This document shows, in pieces, positions 1-7,834 of a stretch of 64,000 nt of DNA. Position numbers and translations under genes: made by a program. Numbering within the stretch: position 1 is the first letter of the stretch; each line of letters starts with the position of its first letter. The DNA lies in the NCBI RefSeq assembly GCF_014287515.2, contig NZ_CP092473.1:112501-176500 (forward strand). The letters run 5' to 3'. The notes below the pieces were generated by a model. The model had not been told where the DNA came from, did no database searches, and worked only from the letters and a program-made list of their open reading frames with translations. Source of the stretch: Roseburia rectibacter. GTDB lineage: Bacteria > Bacillota > Clostridia > Lachnospirales > Lachnospiraceae.

Positions 1-305
1 GCTTGTTTATTATATCTTATCAAGACTGGTTTGTCAAGAACTTTTTTCATTTTTTTGAAAGAATTTCTTTCAATCGTTTATGTCCGATTTGTTATCTCAA
101 ACGCGACAACTCTGATATCTTATCATGTGTTGTTCTGTTTGTCAAGAACTTTTTTCTGATTTGTTGTAACTTTTTGAATTTTCATGTTTTTTTAAACAAT
201 TTGTAATTCTTATTTTTCACAACTCGTTTATATTACCAAAGTTTGTGATGTTTGTCAACAACATTTTCAAAAAAAATTTGAACAACTCATATTGTAAATA
301 ATAAG
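1..305. other. AT-rich stretch without a convincing gene
   Basis: This stretch is very T-rich and holds no ORF I would defend. An 18-nt segment, TTGTCAAGAACTTTTTTC, occurs twice in direct orientation (31-48 and 139-156), and a looser copy (TTTGTCAACAAC) lies near 246-257. The repeats could be remnants of a duplicated intergenic unit next to a stable-RNA cluster outside the window; that is inference. Confidence 0.5.
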
Positions 306-393
306 CGGAGAAGGAGGGATTTGAACCCTCGCGCCGGTTACCCGACCTATACCCTTAGCAGGGGCACCTCTTCGGCCACTTGAGTACTTCTCC
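306..393 (-). tRNA. tRNA-Ser(GCT)
   Basis: Read on the minus strand, the 7-bp acceptor stem is GGAGAAG pairing with CTTCTCC and the discriminator base is G. There is a GGTTCAAATCC T-arm, a long variable arm typical of class II tRNAs, and an anticodon loop CTGCTAAGG with anticodon GCT, reading AGC/AGU serine codons. The 88-nt length fits tRNA-Ser. The 3' CCA is not encoded. Confidence 0.95.
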
Positions 394-534
394 AAAGTCT
401 TTATTTATCAATATGATATTGTTCGTGCGCCGTAACGCATGAATAACTATACTAAATCTTTCCTGATTTGTCAACTATTATTTTCACATTTCTGTTTTTT
501 ATTCCCGGAATACGGATTTATAATTATTTATATC

Positions 535-557
535 ACAGAAAAGGCATTTTAAATGCC
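535..557 (-). terminator. Terminator of the Gfo/Idh/MocA gene
   Basis: The perfect inverted repeat GGCATTTTAAATGCC (543-557) is followed on the minus strand by TTTTCTGT, ten bases past the stop of the oxidoreductase gene. The stem is short, so the call is moderate. Confidence 0.55.
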
Positions 558-566
558 AGTATACTT

Positions 567-1625
567 TTACCATATCTCTCCCGGATATTTCATATTCCAT
601 TCTTTCCTTAAACCTGTCATAATATCCATGACATCTTTTGTATCAGATATTCTGAGTTTCCGGATATCTCCCGTCTCTATTGCATACTCCATATCTTCCA
701 TTTCATATTGTAAGGCCTTTTTTGTATCTCCTGCTGTCACAATATGGCGCACCCCGGACTCAGCTTCCACAATCACCGCCTGATCTGCCCGCGGATATTC
801 CATGATTTCAATATATCCTTTTTCACAACTGATGACTGCACGTTTTGGCTGTTTTGAATGTAAGGATAAAGCAAGCGTTGCCATTTGTGATTCTTTGTTC
901 ATCAGTAAAATGCCTGCCTGTTCATCCGCGCCGGTAGGTGCAAATTTTACCTGGCTCAAAACCTGATCCGGTTTGCTCTCCATAAAACTGCGTGCAATAC
1001 TGAGTGCATAGACACCGATATCTAACAATGCCCCACCTGCAAGATTCATATTAAAGAAACGGTTATCCATATTATATTCTTTATAACTTCCAAAATTAAG
1101 CTGGATCATCTGGACTTTTCCAAGTGCAGGTATCCCTTCTTTCAACCAGTCTGCAATCTCTGCATACTCTTCTTTCAGATTTGAAGAAAATTCTCCCGTT
1201 TTCCCCGCATCGATAAATTCCCATAATTTTTTATAAAGCGGCATATGCCAGATTGTCATCGCTTCTGCAAAAATAACATTATTTTCCTTTGCAAGCTGCA
1301 ATGCTTCATCCAGTTCAAGACTGTTTAAAGTAATTGATTTTTCACATAACACATGCTTTTTATTTTTCAGCGCTTCCCTGACAAATTCGATATGGGTGTT
1401 ATGCGGTGTAGTGATATAGATCACATCCACCTGTGGATCAGTAAACATCTCATGAAAATCATCATATACTTTTTTTACCTGATATTTTTTCGCAAATTTA
1501 ACTGCCTTTTCATGAGTACGGTTTCCCACTGCATAGAGTTTTTTCCCCATGGTATTTAAAGCCTGCGCCATCTCATTTGCGATCACACCGGTTCCAAGAA
1601 CTGCCCAGTTTAAATTTCTTTCCAT
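567..1625 (-). CDS. Gfo/Idh/MocA family NAD(P)-dependent oxidoreductase
   Basis: A cytosolic oxidoreductase of 352 residues. The N-terminus WAVLGTGVIANEMAQ is a Rossmann dinucleotide-binding fold, followed at about residue 95 by CEKS in the place of the family's EKP motif, and a C-terminal alpha/beta substrate domain. The open frame runs a further 54 codons upstream, but that part lies in a repeat element and lacks homology-like sequence. I chose the ATG at 1625 because GGAATGGAG lies 6 nt before it. The family oxidises or reduces sugars, inositols or trans-dihydrodiols; the substrate here cannot be told. It lies about 100 nt downstream of the fumarase genes, and a functional link is not evident. 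Confidence 0.85.
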   Translation of the reverse strand: MERNLNWAVLGTGVIANEMAQALNTMGKKLYAVGNRTHEKAVKFAKKYQVKKVYDDFHEMFTDPQVDVIYITTPHNTHIEFVREALKNKKHVLCEKSITLNSLELDEALQLAKENNVIFAEAMTIWHMPLYKKLWEFIDAGKTGEFSSNLKEEYAEIADWLKEGIPALGKVQMIQLNFGSYKEYNMDNRFFNMNLAGGALLDIGVYALSIARSFMESKPDQVLSQVKFAPTGADEQAGILLMNKESQMATLALSLHSKQPKRAVISCEKGYIEIMEYPRADQAVIVEAESGVRHIVTAGDTKKALQYEMEDMEYAIETGDIRKLRISDTKDVMDIMTGLRKEWNMKYPGEIW

Positions 1626-1627
1626 AA

Positions 1628-1720
1628 AATTCTCCATTCCTGTGCTGCTTTCCAGTGAAAATCTCTTTTTCATCTGCATGTCGGTGCATAAACACAAATC
1701 CTCACATGTAAAAATTTTAT
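1628..1720 (-). repeat. Hairpin/Shine-Dalgarno repeat, copy 1 (long form)
   Basis: Minus-strand copy of a dispersed element. It contains ACATGCAGATGAAAA (shared exactly with the copy before dnaA), a TGAAAA..TTTTCA hairpin, then CAGCACAGGAATGGAG, which supplies the ribosome-binding site of the oxidoreductase gene. Other copies are at 2277, 6683, 11307, 25222 and 40844. Confidence 0.65.
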
Positions 1721-1722
1721 TC

Positions 1723-2274
1723 TTAAATGGATGCAAATTCCCTGATCGCTGTTTCATAAAGATTATTCCCCTGGCTGTCAATGACAACGATAACCGGGAA
1801 ATCTTTTATCTCAATCTTGCGGATTGCCTCTGCTCCAAGATCCTCATAACATACAATCTCTGATTTTGTGATACATTTTGATAACAGTGCTCCTGCACCA
1901 CCGATCGCCGCAAAGTAAACTGCATGGTTACGTACAATCGCATCAATAACTTCCTTTGTGCGTTTCCCCTTACCGATCATAGCCTTTTCTCCAAGGTCAA
2001 GTAATGTCGGTGCATATTTATCCATACGTGAAGCTGTTGTTGGTCCTGCCGAACCGATTGGTCTCCCTTCTCGTGCCGGAGACGGTCCCATATAATATAT
2101 TGTGCTGTCCTTAATATCGATCGGCAGTTCTTCTCCACGCTGCAGTGCCTCGATCATTCTTTTATGTGCAGCATCCCTTGCTACATAAATCGTTCCTGTA
2201 ATATAAACATAATCACCAGATTTTAAATCTTTTGTGACTTCTTCCGTAATCGGTGTTGTAATGTGTTTATCCAT
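1723..2274 (-). CDS. Fumarate hydratase class I, beta subunit (C-terminal domain)
   Basis: The 183-residue protein matches the beta subunit of two-subunit class I fumarase/L(+)-tartrate dehydratase (TtdB/FumB-like). These are oxygen-sensitive [4Fe-4S] enzymes interconverting fumarate and malate. Recognisable segments are GPTTASRMDKYAP, GKGKRTKEV and AAIGGAGALL. The start at 2274 has GGAGG 5 nt upstream; a longer frame to 2331 runs into the repeat. It is downstream of and cotranscribed with the alpha subunit. Fumarase versus tartrate dehydratase cannot be separated from sequence alone, but a fermentative gut Clostridium makes fumarase more likely. Confidence 0.9.
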   Translation of the reverse strand: MDKHITTPITEEVTKDLKSGDYVYITGTIYVARDAAHKRMIEALQRGEELPIDIKDSTIYYMGPSPAREGRPIGSAGPTTASRMDKYAPTLLDLGEKAMIGKGKRTKEVIDAIVRNHAVYFAAIGGAGALLSKCITKSEIVCYEDLGAEAIRKIEIKDFPVIVVIDSQGNNLYETAIREFASI

Positions 2275-2276
2275 GA

Positions 2277-2360
2277 TAACCTCCATTCTTACGCTGCTTT
2301 TAAGCGCATCACAAGTTTGTGCGAAGCACAAATCCTGCGTGTGAAAAATGTATTTTGCAT
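2277..2360 (-). repeat. Hairpin/Shine-Dalgarno repeat, copy 2
   Basis: On the minus strand: ATACATTTTTCACACGCAGG, then ATTTGTGCTTCGCACAAACT (an internal hairpin TTTGTGC-TTC-GCACAAA), GATGCGC and finally GAATGGAGG, the ribosome-binding site of the fumarase beta gene. It is closely similar to the plus-strand copy at 40855-40929. Confidence 0.7.
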
Positions 2361-2376
2361 TTGAAAAGTCTTAATC

Positions 2377-3222
2377 TCAGACTGTCCTTACTACATGACG
2401 GTTTACATGACAACAGATATTAACAGCTACCGGAAGTCCTGCGATATGTGTCGGATAAGTATTGATATTGACTGCAAGTGCTGTTGTCGTACCGCCAAGT
2501 CCGCCCGGTCCAATGCCAAGTTTATTGATCTTTCCAAGCAGTTCTTCTTCCATATCTTTCACGTAAGGGATATCGGAATGTTCGCCAACCGGACGGGTCA
2601 GCGCTTTTTTTGCAAGAATTGCACATTTTTCAAACGTACCACCGATCCCGACTCCCACGACCATAGGCGGGCATGCATTCGGTCCTGCATCTTTTACGGC
2701 TGTTAATATGGCATCTTTCACTCCTTCGATACCATCTGCCGGCTTTAACATGAACACGCGGCTCATGTTTTCACTTCCGAATCCTTTCGGTGCAATCGTA
2801 ATCTTTACTTTATCTCCCGGTACGATGGAATAATGGATAACTGCCGGTGTATTATCTTTTGTATTTTCACGGATCAATGGATCTTTTACAACAGATTTCC
2901 GTAAAAATCCTTCTGTGTATCCCTGACGCACGCCTTCGTTAATGGCATCCTCGATCGCATCTCCCTCAAAATGAACATCCTGTCCAACTTCTAAAAAGAT
3001 GACTGCCATTCCGGTATCCTGACAGATCGGTATCATCTCTTCATCTGCGATCTTTAAGTTATCCTGAAGCTGGTTTAAGATTTTTTTACCAAGTTCGGAT
3101 TTTTCTGTCTCAACTGCCTGCTTCATTGCAATGTCCATATCTTTTGAAAGATAATGATTTGCTTCAATACACATCTCTTTGATATTTTCTGTAATTATCT
3201 TGGTATCGACTGTTCTGATCAT
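2377..3222 (-). CDS. Fumarate hydratase class I, alpha subunit (N-terminal domain)
   Basis: The 281-residue catalytic subunit carries the [4Fe-4S] cluster. Cysteines lie in PICQDTGMAV (about residue 64), NACPPMVVGVG (about residue 184) and FEKCA. The conserved SENMSRVFML, GGTFEKC and LGIGPGGLGGTTTALAV segments are all present, so it looks complete and active. The start is supported by GGAG spaced 5 nt from the ATG at 3222. With the beta gene 102 nt downstream it forms a fumarase operon, in which the spacer is the dispersed hairpin repeat. Confidence 0.92.
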   Translation of the reverse strand: MIRTVDTKIITENIKEMCIEANHYLSKDMDIAMKQAVETEKSELGKKILNQLQDNLKIADEEMIPICQDTGMAVIFLEVGQDVHFEGDAIEDAINEGVRQGYTEGFLRKSVVKDPLIRENTKDNTPAVIHYSIVPGDKVKITIAPKGFGSENMSRVFMLKPADGIEGVKDAILTAVKDAGPNACPPMVVGVGIGGTFEKCAILAKKALTRPVGEHSDIPYVKDMEEELLGKINKLGIGPGGLGGTTTALAVNINTYPTHIAGLPVAVNICCHVNRHVVRTV

Positions 3223-3263
3223 GTTTTCTCCGTTTCTGCACTGCTGCCCGCTGTGCGTTTATT

Positions 3264-4409
3264 TTATTTTTGTTCCGGCTTGTCTAAATGAAAATGTTTT
3301 TTAAATTCCGTCAGAGTCTTATCGTTCTCTCTTGACTTCATATCAGGGAATGCCTTCATAAGACGCTTAAAACCAAAGTTCTTCTCCTCAAAAAGATGTT
3401 CATATTTTTCGGAAAGTTCGGAAAGTTCCGCCTTTTGTCTTTCGCGGTTTTTCTTCCACTCTTCGGATTTTTCAGTCCAGGCATTTTTCTTAGCTTCAAA
3501 ACTGCTCTTAGCTTCCATAATATTTTCTTCCAGCACAAGTCTGGCATTTGCGGCAGTATCTGCAAATTTATCTTTCGCTGCGCCGGTTGTTCCTGTAATC
3601 TTATCTTTTGCTGCACCAGTCGTTCCTGCAATCTTATCCTTTGCAGTTCCAGTTGTCTCAACAATTTTATCTTTCGCTGCACCAGTCGTTTCTGTGATCT
3701 TTTCTTTGGCACTGCCCGGAATCTCCATCAGGTTATCCTTTGTTTCCGCTAATTTATCCAGCAGCTCCGCATGTGTCTTCTGGAATTCTTCTGATTTTTC
3801 TACAATGTCCGTCACGTTCTCATAAATGTTTTCTCCGATCTCATCAGACAGTTTATGTATACGTTCCGCCATTTCATCCATAACTTTGAGTCGTTTATTA
3901 AATTTCAGGATTGTTGCAACGGTAATGCCGCAGTCCACAAAAAAGACAGTCATGATAATACACAGCAATATTACGCCTGGAATATGCGGCATCAGCGTAA
4001 TTCCTTTATAAATGATCGGATGCAGAACATCCATGATAAATGTACATGCAAGTCCCCAGTAGATGGAAAATTTGAGGCAGACATAGCCATGAATATTAAA
4101 CGGCTTGTCAGAATAATCCCACCACTGGTTATGAAATACTTTTTCAAGCAGATATCCTGTAATATATTCCAGAATGGATGTCAGTAAAAATGAACCGATA
4201 AACAATATCAACAGATTTTCTTTCAATGGGGTTAACACCGCAACGACGATCACAACGCCACAGCCATAAATCGGACAGTAAGGCCCATTTAAAAATCCAC
4301 GGTTTACAAAAATTCCACGGTCTAAGGCTGCATAAGATACTTCCGTACACCAGCCGATAAAGGCATAAATGATAAAAATCCATACGAGTTCATAAAAATT
4401 ATGCGGCAT
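3264..4409 (-). CDS. Membrane protein of the CmpB-like putative ABC transporter family, with 11-residue repeats
   Basis: The 381-residue protein has four to five hydrophobic segments in residues 1-160 (for example FYELVWIFIIYAFIGWCTEV and the glycine-rich NGPYCPIYGCGVV), matching the family often annotated as putative ABC-transporter type IV (CmpB). Its soluble C-terminal half is charged and contains five to six copies of an 11-residue unit, (A/T)AKDKI(x)(E/G)TTG, like LEA-type amphipathic repeats, followed by a Lys/Glu-rich coiled coil. GGAGG is spaced 6 nt from the ATG at 4409. Function is unknown. The repeats may bind the membrane surface; that is inference. Confidence 0.75.
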   Translation of the reverse strand: MPHNFYELVWIFIIYAFIGWCTEVSYAALDRGIFVNRGFLNGPYCPIYGCGVVIVVAVLTPLKENLLILFIGSFLLTSILEYITGYLLEKVFHNQWWDYSDKPFNIHGYVCLKFSIYWGLACTFIMDVLHPIIYKGITLMPHIPGVILLCIIMTVFFVDCGITVATILKFNKRLKVMDEMAERIHKLSDEIGENIYENVTDIVEKSEEFQKTHAELLDKLAETKDNLMEIPGSAKEKITETTGAAKDKIVETTGTAKDKIAGTTGAAKDKITGTTGAAKDKFADTAANARLVLEENIMEAKSSFEAKKNAWTEKSEEWKKNRERQKAELSELSEKYEHLFEEKNFGFKRLMKAFPDMKSRENDKTLTEFKKHFHLDKPEQK

Positions 4410-4482
4410 ATTTTCCCTCCATGTAAACAGATCTATTTTTCAAAAAATGAATTTTGTTCTGCAAAAATAAATTGACATAACT

Positions 4483-4527
4483 AAAAAAAGCAATAAATTA
4501 TAAATAATTATAACTTATTGCTTTTTA
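4483..4527 (-). terminator. Terminator after the pantothenate operon
   Basis: The stem AAAAAGCAATAA (4485-4496) pairs with TTATTGCTTTTT (4515-4526) across an AT loop, and the minus strand continues in TTTTTTTAG. It lies about 60 nt past the panD stop and before the next minus-strand gene. It could work in both directions. Confidence 0.75.
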
Positions 4528-4588
4528 TGATTCAACTGTTACCGTTTCACCAACGCCACATTCTCATATCTGCTGTTACCGGATTTCT

Positions 4589-4981
4589 TTAACGGATCGC
4601 CGATATCTCCCCATGATGTTCATAGTTTGTAATCTCAGTCGTATGGTTATTTTCATCTACAAACACAACAACCGGTTTCTGCTGTTTTGCCTCTTCCGGC
4701 GTCACATCTGCATATGCCATGATGATCACTTTATCATTCGTCTGTACCATACGGGCTGCTGCACCGTTTAAACAGATGACTCCGCTGCCGCGCTCCCCTG
4801 CGATCGTATAAGTTTCAAAGCGTGCGCCGTTGTTTACATCCACGATCTGTACTTTTTCATATTCGAAGATTCCGGCATCCTCTAAAAGCTGGATATCTAC
4901 GGTAATACTTCCCACATAGTCAAGTTCTGCCTGTGTTACGGTCGCGCGGTGGATTTTTCCTTTTAACATTGAAATTGTCAT
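4589..4981 (-). CDS. panD: Aspartate 1-decarboxylase
   Basis: PanD converts L-aspartate to beta-alanine, which PanC joins to pantoate. The 130-residue proenzyme begins [20 protein letters not shown] and has the self-cleavage site YVGS at residues 22-25. Cleavage between Gly24 and Ser25 makes the pyruvoyl cofactor. Length and sequence are normal (about 127 residues in the family). GAGG is 5 nt before the ATG at 4981. It is the last gene of a tight panB-panC-panD cluster, 13 nt after panC, ahead of a strong terminator. Confidence 0.97.
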   Translation of the reverse strand: MTISMLKGKIHRATVTQAELDYVGSITVDIQLLEDAGIFEYEKVQIVDVNNGARFETYTIAGERGSGVICLNGAAARMVQTNDKVIIMAYADVTPEEAKQQKPVVVFVDENNHTTEITNYEHHGEISAIR

Positions 4982-4994
4982 ATTTTCCTCTTTT

Positions 4995-5840
4995 CTAGTC
5001 CTCGATCATAAAGTTGTCGATCAGTCTTGTTTTTCCGATGTATACTGCCATTGCTGCAAGTATGCCGTGTTCGATTGTATCGATCTGCTGCATTGTGGAT
5101 AAATCTACAATTTTGACATAATCGATTTTTGCCAACGGTTCTTTTTCTATTTCCGCGGTCATTGCAGCAATCACTTTCTTACAGTCACGCTCTCCTTCTT
5201 TTACCATTTTTTCACCAAGGAAAACAGAACGGCTCAGAACAAGTGCAGCTTTTCTCTCTTCCGGGGAAAGATATGTATTTCTGGAGCTCTTTGCAAGACC
5301 ATCCTCTTCACGGATGATCGGACAGCCGTGGATGGATAACGGCATGTTTAAATCTTTGACCATACGTTTGATGATCGCTAACTGCTGCGCATCTTTCTGT
5401 CCGAAATATGCATTGTCCGGAGTCACAATGTTAAACAGCTTGGATACAACCGTACATACTCCACGAAAGTGAACCGGCCTGCTTAATCCACAAAGTTCTT
5501 TTGTGAGCACATCCATATCCACAAAGGTATAGAAGTTATCCCCATACATCTCATCCGGTGTCGGATGGAAGATCAGATCAACTCCATGCTCCTCACAGAG
5601 TTTTGCGTCATGCTCTAAATCTCTTGGATAACTGTCTAAATCCTCATTTGGTCCGAACTGGATCGGATTTACAAAAATGCTGACCACTACTTTGCCGTTA
5701 TTTTTGCGTGCCGCATCAATAAGGCTCGCATGTCCCTCATGTAAATAGCCCATGGTCGGAACAAAACCGATCGTATTTCCTTCTTTTTTCCACTCTTTTA
5801 CCTGTTCTCTTACTTCATTTATGGTTGATACGATTTTCAT
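4995..5840 (-). CDS. panC: Pantothenate synthetase (pantoate-beta-alanine ligase)
   Basis: This is the ATP-dependent condensation of pantoate with beta-alanine, 281 residues, the usual family length. The nucleotidyl-transferase signature is visible: [16 protein letters not shown] (about residues 26-41, HxGH motif), [30 protein letters not shown], and KSSRNTYLS (KMSKS-like). It lies 12 nt downstream of panB and 13 nt upstream of panD, so one transcript is expected. Confidence 0.97.
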   Translation of the reverse strand: MKIVSTINEVREQVKEWKKEGNTIGFVPTMGYLHEGHASLIDAARKNNGKVVVSIFVNPIQFGPNEDLDSYPRDLEHDAKLCEEHGVDLIFHPTPDEMYGDNFYTFVDMDVLTKELCGLSRPVHFRGVCTVVSKLFNIVTPDNAYFGQKDAQQLAIIKRMVKDLNMPLSIHGCPIIREEDGLAKSSRNTYLSPEERKAALVLSRSVFLGEKMVKEGERDCKKVIAAMTAEIEKEPLAKIDYVKIVDLSTMQQIDTIEHGILAAMAVYIGKTRLIDNFMIED

Positions 5841-5852
5841 TTTTTTGTCCCC

Positions 5853-6680
5853 CTAATATAATTTTTCGATCACGGAATCGTCTATTTTAAAACAGTGCTC
5901 TGCTGACGGAAATGTTCCCTCTTTTGTCTCTTTGATGTATGCTGCCATTCCCTCGCGCATTGCATCACCGACATTTGCGAATACTTTTACGAATTTTGGA
6001 CGGAAATCACCGTACATGGCAAGCAGATCCTGATAAACAAGCACCTGACCGTCACAATCTGCGCCTGCCCCGATACCGATGGTCGGAATCTTAAGTGTCT
6101 CCGTGATTTTCTTCGCAAGTTTTGCCGGTACACATTCCAAAACAACCATGCATGCACCTGCTTCTTCCACTGCTTTTGCATCCTCGATCAGTTTCTGTGC
6201 TGCTTCGATATCTTTGCCCTGTACTTTAAATCCGCCAAATGCATTGACTGACTGTGGTGTCAGTCCAAGATGTGCAACGACCGGGATCGATGCCTGTACG
6301 ATTGCTTTGATATGCGGGGCAAATTCTACTCCACCCTCTAATTTGACTGCGTTTGCTCTGCCCTCTTTCATCAGGCGTCCCGCATTGACCACCGCATCAT
6401 AGACGGAAGTCTGGTAGGACATAAACGGCATATCTGCAACAACAAATGCATTTTTTGCTCCTCTGGTCACTGCTGCCGTGTGATGGATCATATCTTCCAT
6501 GGTCACGGATAATGTATCATCATAACCAAGCATGACCATACCCAGTGAATCTCCGACTAAGATCGTGTTCACGCCGGATTCATCCATGATCTTCGCGGTC
6601 GTGTAATCGTAAGCCGTTACCATTGTGATCTTGTCGTGTTCGTCTTTTTGCTTCTGCAAAGTCAGTACTGTGTTTTTCAT
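5853..6680 (-). CDS. panB: 3-methyl-2-oxobutanoate hydroxymethyltransferase (ketopantoate hydroxymethyltransferase)
   Basis: PanB makes ketopantoate from alpha-ketoisovalerate and methylene-tetrahydrofolate. The 275-residue protein contains [17 protein letters not shown] near the N-terminus, [17 protein letters not shown] (metal-binding Asp), [27 protein letters not shown] and IGIGAG, all hallmarks of the family. Its ribosome-binding site (GGAATGGAG) is contributed by a short copy of the hairpin repeat. The next gene upstream is a DUF2520 protein instead of panE. Confidence 0.97.
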   Translation of the reverse strand: MKNTVLTLQKQKDEHDKITMVTAYDYTTAKIMDESGVNTILVGDSLGMVMLGYDDTLSVTMEDMIHHTAAVTRGAKNAFVVADMPFMSYQTSVYDAVVNAGRLMKEGRANAVKLEGGVEFAPHIKAIVQASIPVVAHLGLTPQSVNAFGGFKVQGKDIEAAQKLIEDAKAVEEAGACMVVLECVPAKLAKKITETLKIPTIGIGAGADCDGQVLVYQDLLAMYGDFRPKFVKVFANVGDAMREGMAAYIKETKEGTFPSAEHCFKIDDSVIEKLY

Positions 6681-6682
6681 TT

Positions 6683-6722
6683 TTCATTCTCCATTCCTGC
6701 ATGTGAAAATCTTTATTTTTCA
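6683..6722 (-). repeat. Hairpin/Shine-Dalgarno repeat, copy 3 (short form)
   Basis: Minus-strand CGTGTGAAAAATAAAG ATTTTCACATG followed by CAGGAATGGAG. The hairpin arms overlap the last codons and stop of the upstream DUF2520 gene, so the repeat encodes part of its C-terminus and also the panB ribosome-binding site. Confidence 0.7.
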
Positions 6723-7579
6723 CACGATTTTTCAATTTTTGTCGGCATGAAAACTTCTTTCATTGCCGCATAATCTCTATCCGGATTTTTCTGCTCCGCA
6801 ATCTCTAAAAGCTGCTTTGCATTTTCCAGATAGGCTTTTTTCATGTCAGCATTCAATGCATCCAGATGTTTCTGTACGGTATTTTTGTCACCGCGCTCCA
6901 CAGGTCCTGTCAGGGAAGCAATACATCCCTGTGCATGGATATTTTCCAGATTGCCTTTTGCAAGCCGGTACAATTCCTCATTTGCCTGTTGTTCCGTAAA
7001 ACCGCACTCTAAGAACAGTTTTTGCGCCATAAAAAATACCGCCGTCATATGGTTTGATGCCAAAGACGCCGCTGCATGATATTTGATTTTGTTTTCCGCA
7101 GAAATAAAACAGGTACGGTTTCCCATCTGCGTAAACATTTCTTGGATATTGGAGATATTTCGTGCATCCCCCTCAATGGTGAACAGTACATCACCAAGCG
7201 CCTGCCAGGATGTTTCCCTGTCACTGATGGCACAGAGTGGATGAATAGAATAGGCCATACTACCAGTACGATCTATATCAGAAAAGATGTTCGAACTGTG
7301 AATCCCGCTGCAGTGTGCAATGATTTTACCATGGGTATACGGTCTTGCCGACTCCCAGACTTCCCTGATTCTGTCATCAGGTACGGTAAAAAAGATCATG
7401 TCGCTGCTGCTAATGATTTCTTTGATACTTTGATATTTCTTTGTGTGTGTAAAATTTGCTGCCCATGCGGCAGACTCTGGGCTTAGACTATAATAACCTC
7501 CTACTTTCCTGCCCTTACTGATAAAATATTTTCCGAGTGACACGCCGACCTTTCCGGCGCCAATAAAACTGATCTGCAT
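6713..7579 (-). CDS. DUF2520 Rossmann-fold protein, candidate ketopantoate reductase (PanG-like)
   Basis: The 288-residue protein starts ISFIGAGKVGVSLGKYF (GxGxxG dinucleotide-binding motif) and has a C-terminal all-helical DUF2520 domain (KIKYHAAASLASNHMTAVF, LTGPVERGD). It is the first gene of the pantothenate operon, 32 nt before panB. No panE/apbA gene is seen. I recall that PanG-type ketopantoate reductases of Francisella and some Firmicutes belong to this Rossmann+DUF2520 group, so reduction of ketopantoate to pantoate is the likely role, inferred from family and position. The ATG at 7579 has GGAGG 5 nt upstream; the frame extends to 7672 without a good site. Confidence 0.8.
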   Translation of the reverse strand: MQISFIGAGKVGVSLGKYFISKGRKVGGYYSLSPESAAWAANFTHTKKYQSIKEIISSSDMIFFTVPDDRIREVWESARPYTHGKIIAHCSGIHSSNIFSDIDRTGSMAYSIHPLCAISDRETSWQALGDVLFTIEGDARNISNIQEMFTQMGNRTCFISAENKIKYHAAASLASNHMTAVFFMAQKLFLECGFTEQQANEELYRLAKGNLENIHAQGCIASLTGPVERGDKNTVQKHLDALNADMKKAYLENAKQLLEIAEQKNPDRDYAAMKEVFMPTKIEKSCEK

Positions 7580-7785
7580 GCAATCCTCCTCTGACGGACA
7601 GGGGATTTTCCCCCTTTGTCTGGCGGAGCAAAATGTGAACCGGATTTCACTCCCCGTTTTGTGAAGCAGCATGCGACTGTCTCATTCCGTCGACTGACGG
7701 ATACAAGCGGTTTTCCTGGTTTTATTCTCTTTTTCTGATAAAAAATATGTTCTGGTATGATTTCCTGTATACGGAATATCATCCA
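7580..7785 (-). promoter_or_regulatory. Long 5' leader of the pantothenate operon
   Basis: About 205 nt separate the predicted transcription start from the first ATG. Visible hairpins on the minus strand are TCCGTC-AGTC-GACGGA (7687-7702) and GACAAAGGGGG..CCCCTGTC just before the ribosome-binding site. Pantothenate genes in other bacteria can carry the 'pan' RNA motif in this position. I cannot confirm its bulged-A pattern here. Confidence 0.4.
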
Positions 7786-7791
7786 AAACAT

Positions 7792-7820
7792 ACTATAACA
7801 CTTCACTGCGCACGGTTCAA
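7792..7820 (-). promoter_or_regulatory. Sigma-A promoter of the pantothenate operon
   Basis: On the minus strand, TTGAAC (7820-7815), 17 nt, TATAGT (7797-7792). Spacing and both boxes are close to consensus. It lies just past the stop of the GH3 gene, so the pan operon has its own start. Confidence 0.75.
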
Positions 7821-7834
7821 TTGTGAATTTTTTA

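Noticed and set aside
3..206. ORF of 67 codons at the left edge
   Set aside because: T-rich low-complexity sequence (many Phe/Leu), no ribosome-binding site, contains the direct repeats.
1353..1863. Plus-strand ORFs opposite the oxidoreductase and fumarase genes
   Set aside because: They are shadows of well-supported minus-strand genes and resemble no family.
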